The position numbers and the translations under genes are program-made. This document shows positions 15,300 to 18,598 of a stretch of DNA of 18,598 bases, piece by piece. How positions within the stretch are numbered: the stretch's first letter is position 1; each line of letters opens with the position of its first letter. The DNA lies in contig CANGVO010000005.1 of assembly GCA_947457445.1 (NCBI GenBank), positions 1 to 18,598 on the forward strand, read 5' to 3'. This DNA comes from Actinomycetota bacterium (lineage in GTDB: Bacteria; Actinomycetota; Actinomycetes; Nanopelagicales; Nanopelagicaceae). Below the pieces are notes generated by a model. That model was not told the origin of the DNA. It did no database searches and saw only the letters and a program-made list of their open reading frames with translations.

Positions 15300-17210
15300 A
15301 TGATCCGCAGAAAGCTAATTCGCGCCGCAGTATTCCTGGCCGGCTTTGGCTTTATTGCTGGCTCCACACTCTTCGCTTTCGCTTGGTTCACTGTCTCAAT
15401 TCCGGACCCGAATGCATATGTAAATAGTCAGTCAACAATTATTCAGTATGCCAACGGTCAAGAAATTGGTCGAATCGGTTCACAAAATCGCCAAATTTTG
15501 CCTTTAGCCAAAATTCCTATGAATTTGCGCAATGCAGTCTTGGCCGCCGAAGATCGCAATTTCTATTCCAACAAAGCATTTAGCGTCACCGGAATTGCAC
15601 GTGCGCTTTTCAACAACTTAAAGTCCGGTTCTTTAAATGGTGAAGGCGGCTCGACCATCACTCAGCAGTATGCAAAGACGGCATTCTTATCTCCAAGTCG
15701 AACGATTCAGCGCAAGATTAAAGAGTTAGTTATTTCGCTGAAACTGGAGAACTCTCTTTCAAAAGATCAAATCTTTGAAAATTACTTGAATACGATTTAC
15801 TTTGGGCGTGGCTCCTACGGAGTGCAAACAGCGTCGCAGCAATATTTCAACCGTAATGTTAATCAATTAACACTTTCACAGACCGCAGTAATAGCTAGCA
15901 TATTGCGTTCGCCAGGCTATTACGATCCTTCGCTCTCTAAAGAAAATGAAGAGCGCTTGCAAGGTCGATTCCAATATGTAATAAATGGAATGCTGGAACG
16001 TAAATGGATTAGCGCCGAAGATGCGGCTAAAGCAAAATACCCAACAGTTATACCGCGTACTAAAACCGGACAATTAAGTGGACCAAAAGGTCATATAGTT
16101 GCAGCGGTTCAGAAAGAGATGGCCAAGTTAGGTTTTAGCGAAGATCAGTTACTTGTCGGCGGATTAGTTATCAAGACAACACTTGTGCAACGCGCGCAAC
16201 AAGCCGCAGTTGATGCAGTAACTAAGTTGTACCCAAAGAAAGCGCCAGAGAATTTACGCATTGGGTTGGTAGCAATTCGACCAGGAACTGGTGAAATTGT
16301 TGCGATGTATGGTGGCCGCGATTATTTAGCTCGCCAATTAAATGATGCGACCCAGTCAATTGCGCTAGCCGGCTCTACTTTTAAGCCCTTTGCCCTGATC
16401 GCCGCCCTTGAGGCTGGCATTCCACTTACTTCAATGTGGAATGGTGATTCACCACAAACATTCGACGATCTTGGAAAACCGTATGTTGTTTCTAATTACG
16501 GAGATGAAGGATGGGGCCAGATAAATCTGCTGGAATCAACTAAACATTCAATTAATACTGTCTATGTTCCGCTTGGACAAAAAGCGGGTCTAGATAAAGT
16601 TGTAGATGCTGCTCGTCGCGCGGGAATTCCAGAATCAGTTGCCATGGTTCCGGCTCCTTCCGTATCACTTGGAGTAGCCAGCCCACATGTAATCGATGTT
16701 GCAAACTCTTATGCAACATTTGCGGCGCAAGGGATTTATTCAAAACCATATTTAATTGCATCTGTTACTGGGCCAAATAAAGGCCTGCTATATGAAGGTA
16801 CTGCACAAACCCAAGAAGTATTCTCAAAAGAAGTTATGGCCGATTTAACTTATGCGCTAAAGAGTGTTGTCAACGGTGGAACAGGATCGGCAGCACTTGC
16901 ACTTGGCCGACCTGCCGCCGGCAAAACCGGAACCAGCCAATCAAATGCATCCGCATGGTTTAGCGCATACACACCACAACTTGCGGCATCAGTTGCTTTG
17001 TTCCGCGATAGCGCATCCGAATCTCTTAATGGAATTGGCGGCCTAACTTCAGTAACCGGTGGAACATTCCCCGCTCGAATATGGACTGCTTTTATGAAGG
17101 GCGCACTTAAAGGTGAGCCAATTATGAGTTTTCCAGCCCCAGCAAACATCGGTGGACTTGAACCGATCGTGATGACAAGTGGCGGAACACAAACCATCAA
17201 GGAGAAGTAA
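15300..17210 (+). CDS. Class A penicillin-binding protein (transglycosylase/transpeptidase)
   Basis: A 636-residue bifunctional peptidoglycan synthase. A short cytoplasmic tail and one membrane helix (about residues 10-33) are followed by the GT51 transglycosylase domain: catalytic Glu84 in AAEDRNFY, GGSTITQQYAK at 116-126, Glu160 and the segment YFGRGSYGV. The transpeptidase domain has all three motifs: S359-x-x-K362 (AGSTFKPF), S417-I-N419 and K542-T-G (GKTGTSQ). The protein ends soon after the catalytic fold, with no PASTA domain or long proline-rich tail as in mycobacterial PonA1. It corresponds by position to ponA1. TAGCCT stands six bases before the ATG and no ribosome binding site is seen, so it may also have its own leaderless promoter at the end of the DUF5318 gene. 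Confidence 0.95.
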   Translation: MIRRKLIRAAVFLAGFGFIAGSTLFAFAWFTVSIPDPNAYVNSQSTIIQYANGQEIGRIGSQNRQILPLAKIPMNLRNAVLAAEDRNFYSNKAFSVTGIARALFNNLKSGSLNGEGGSTITQQYAKTAFLSPSRTIQRKIKELVISLKLENSLSKDQIFENYLNTIYFGRGSYGVQTASQQYFNRNVNQLTLSQTAVIASILRSPGYYDPSLSKENEERLQGRFQYVINGMLERKWISAEDAAKAKYPTVIPRTKTGQLSGPKGHIVAAVQKEMAKLGFSEDQLLVGGLVIKTTLVQRAQQAAVDAVTKLYPKKAPENLRIGLVAIRPGTGEIVAMYGGRDYLARQLNDATQSIALAGSTFKPFALIAALEAGIPLTSMWNGDSPQTFDDLGKPYVVSNYGDEGWGQINLLESTKHSINTVYVPLGQKAGLDKVVDAARRAGIPESVAMVPAPSVSLGVASPHVIDVANSYATFAAQGIYSKPYLIASVTGPNKGLLYEGTAQTQEVFSKEVMADLTYALKSVVNGGTGSAALALGRPAAGKTGTSQSNASAWFSAYTPQLAASVALFRDSASESLNGIGGLTSVTGGTFPARIWTAFMKGALKGEPIMSFPAPANIGGLEPIVMTSGGTQTIKEK

Positions 17211-17213
17211 GTC

Positions 17214-18431
17214 TTGCAAACCAAAGCTCGAGCGATAATTGCTCTTGCACTTCTTGTATCACTAATTAGTTTTATAAAATTTAGCCAATGTGAAAGCTCT
17301 GGCTGGGCAACTCCGGATCAATATATTCATGCTTGTTATTCAGACATCCCTGCCCTTTACGGTGAAAGAGGCTTAAGTAAAGGGGATTGGGCATATTCCA
17401 ACGGTGAAGACTCTGTCGAATACCCTGTTGTTACTGGCGCAGTCATGTGGACGCTCGCAAAAATAACTCCCGGCGGAGAAAGTGCAACAAAGAATTACTA
17501 CTACATAAATGTATTTTTCTTGGCGTTACTCTTTATTTTTATCGCGTTCATTGTTTTCAAAATTAGACCAGAGTTTGCTTATTTAACCCCTTTAGCGCCA
17601 GCGGCAATCGCATCGCTTTATATCAATTGGGATCTTTGGGCGATCATCTCGATGTTAGCGGCAATTTATTGGTTTGATCGCAAGAAATTAGATGTAAGTG
17701 CAATTGCACTAGGACTATCTATTTCCACAAAATTTATGCCGGTATTCTTGTTAATTCCTATTGCGTTAATTTTTCTAAGGCGAAATCAAATCTCTGGTGC
17801 GATCAGATATTTAATCATCGCCGCTGCAACTTTTACAATAATTAATTTGCCGGTGTATTTAACAACTCCCGAAGGCTGGCTACGTTTCTACCAATTAAAC
17901 ATCGATCGTGGTTCTGATTGGGGATCGCTTTGGTATGCGATGTCCTCTTTAGGCATAAATATGCCGAACACTAATTACCTATCAGTTTTGATTTTATTGG
18001 CTGGTTTAGCTGCAATTGCGATTTATGCTCTAGAACTTAGAAACATCCCATCGCTCGCCGCAATGAGTTTTATAGTTCTAGCGACAGTAATGTGTGCCAG
18101 CAAGGTTTACTCACCACAATATGTTTTATGGCTAACACCACTTGCCGTTATTGCGCTAATTGATAAACGCGATTTACATGCGTTCTGGATCTGGCAAGGC
18201 GCTGAATTGATTTATCACATTGCTATTTGGCAACACCTGGCATCAGTATCTGGTGCCAAATTTGGCCTTCCACTTTTTGGTTATGCCTTAATAACCTTGA
18301 TCCGAATTGCAGCCACCGTCTGCCTAATCGCCATTTTCATACGCCGCGGCCTGGCAGGCGGCACTCAAGGCCCGCTTTCCCACAAATCCCTGCGTGAATT
18401 TCTCTTTGAAAGCAGCAACGCGTACCCTTGA
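17214..18431 (+). CDS. Polyprenol-linked glycosyltransferase, GT87 (DUF2029) family
   Basis: A 405-residue integral membrane protein with about ten hydrophobic segments. It fits the GT87 mannosyltransferase family, which uses polyprenyl-phosphate sugars on the outer face of the membrane. After the first helix comes an extracytoplasmic loop with CYSDIPALYGERGL and EYPVVTG, whose acidic residues are in the usual place for GT-C catalysis. The donor and acceptor are unknown. The start is TTG, but AAGGAG at 17199-17204 stands nine bases before it and overlaps the end of the PBP gene, which makes TTG convincing. In mycobacteria the equivalent gene (Rv0051) also lies between ponA1 and rpsF. The last residues are polar and variable. 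Confidence 0.87.
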   Translation: MQTKARAIIALALLVSLISFIKFSQCESSGWATPDQYIHACYSDIPALYGERGLSKGDWAYSNGEDSVEYPVVTGAVMWTLAKITPGGESATKNYYYINVFFLALLFIFIAFIVFKIRPEFAYLTPLAPAAIASLYINWDLWAIISMLAAIYWFDRKKLDVSAIALGLSISTKFMPVFLLIPIALIFLRRNQISGAIRYLIIAAATFTIINLPVYLTTPEGWLRFYQLNIDRGSDWGSLWYAMSSLGINMPNTNYLSVLILLAGLAAIAIYALELRNIPSLAAMSFIVLATVMCASKVYSPQYVLWLTPLAVIALIDKRDLHAFWIWQGAELIYHIAIWQHLASVSGAKFGLPLFGYALITLIRIAATVCLIAIFIRRGLAGGTQGPLSHKSLREFLFESSNAYP

Positions 18432-18433
18432 CC

Positions 18434-18474
18434 CTTCAGCGTGAGGCGCCCTTCGGGTTAGCCAAATACTGAAG
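18434..18474 (+). other. Stem-loop just after the GT87 stop codon
   Basis: CTTCAG (18434-18439) pairs with CTGAAG (18469-18474). Inside, GGC/GCC and a C(TTCG)G tetraloop (18451-18456) can form a second stem. No T-run follows, so it is not a standard intrinsic terminator. It may protect the 3' end of the GT87 transcript or belong to the rpsF leader. Confidence 0.4.
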
Positions 18475-18477
18475 CAC

Positions 18478-18533
18478 TAACCCTCCTGTCACGGAAATAC
18501 CGTGGCCGTCTTAGTCCAGAGGAGGTCGGGTTA
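18478..18533 (+). promoter_or_regulatory. Structured rpsF leader, S6:S18-type autoregulatory candidate
   Basis: TAACCC (18478-18483) pairs with GGGTTA (18528-18533), and TCCT (18484-18487) can pair with AGGA (18520-18523), which is part of the rpsF ribosome binding site AGGAGG (18520-18525). An inner hairpin has CACGG (18490-18494) and CCGTG (18500-18504) around AAATA. A CCG at 18506-18508 lies unpaired beside that hairpin. A bulged CCG next to a hairpin in front of rpsF is the known mark of the S6:S18 leader, in which the protein pair represses its own operon. The pairing is visible by eye; no folding calculation was done. Confidence 0.6.
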
Positions 18534-18537
18534 ACGC

Positions 18538-18598
18538 ATGCGTCACTATGAATTAATGGTCATTCTTGATCCAGAACTTGAAGAACGCACAGTCACAC
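18538..18598 (+). CDS. rpsF: Ribosomal protein S6, 5' end only (partial)
   Basis: The first 20 codons read MRHYELMVILDPELEERTVT and continue past the right edge. The pattern R-YE-MVILDP-L-E is the N-terminus of ribosomal protein S6 of the small subunit. A strong AGGAGG lies 12 bases before the ATG, inside a structured leader. In actinobacteria this gene begins the rpsF-ssb-rpsR-rplI operon, which would lie outside the window. Its place after a GT87 gene agrees with actinobacterial synteny. Confidence 0.95.
   Translation, partial: MRHYELMVILDPELEERTVT

Noticed and set aside
15597..15604. GCACGTGC palindrome in the PBP gene as a third parS site
   Set aside because: Only the central CACGTG matches; the flanking TTT/AAA arms required for parS are absent.
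1..18598. Mobile elements, CRISPR arrays, tRNA or rRNA genes, toxin-antitoxin or phage-defence genes
   Set aside because: No transposase or integrase motifs, no spaced direct repeats, no cloverleaf sequence and no defence-type domains were seen; the window is conserved housekeeping synteny.

Overview
The window comes from an actinobacterium of moderate GC content (about 42-45% in most 60-base lines I counted by hand). The gene order is the classic actinobacterial origin neighbourhood: dnaA / oriC / rpmH-rnpA-yidD-yidC-jag-rsmG-parA-parB, then cwlM-trxA-trxB-murJ-(DUF6049)-NUDIX on the other strand, then the CCA enzyme, then DUF5318-PBP-GT87-rpsF. The low GC, very short intergenic gaps and trimmed accessory domains suggest a small streamlined genome such as freshwater acI actinobacteria (Candidatus Nanopelagicales). 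That taxonomic guess is inference, not proof.

Layout. Positions 1-28 hold the first nine codons of a divergent gene, very probably dnaA. Positions 29-355 are the origin region, with TTATCCACA-type DnaA boxes and two small inverted repeats. Positions 356-5100 (+) carry ribosomal protein L34, RNase P protein, YidD, YidC, Jag/KhpB, RsmG, ParA and ParB, closely packed and partly overlapping. Two parS centromere sites lie inside coding sequence at the starts of rsmG and parA. Positions 5104-12109 (-) carry a fold-type I aminotransferase, a CwlM-like amidase homologue, thioredoxin, thioredoxin reductase, the lipid II flippase MurJ, a short DUF6049-type membrane-anchored protein and a NUDIX hydrolase; transcription runs from NUDIX toward the aminotransferase. 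Divergent from NUDIX is the CCA-adding enzyme (+), whose end overlaps a convergent MFS transporter (-). Divergent from the transporter are DUF5318, a class A penicillin-binding protein and a GT87 glycosyltransferase (+). The window ends in the first codons of rpsF, preceded by a structured leader that resembles the S6:S18 autoregulatory motif.

How the genes work together. The left part covers replication initiation, chromosome segregation (ParA, ParB, parS), RNA processing and membrane protein insertion. The middle part links redox supply (TrxA/TrxB) to envelope growth (CwlM-like regulator, MurJ). The right part builds the wall and envelope (PBP, GT87) and starts the rpsF ribosomal/replication operon.

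The window is mostly conserved housekeeping DNA and I see no convincing new multi-gene system. The points most worth a second look are a CwlM homologue that has lost the first zinc-ligand histidine, the absence of sigM and its anti-sigma gene between murJ and trxB, intragenic parS sites, a recurring TANNNT box just upstream of start codons that suggests leaderless transcripts, a GC step inside parA, and the structured rpsF leader. No tRNA, rRNA, CRISPR array, insertion sequence or prophage gene was seen.
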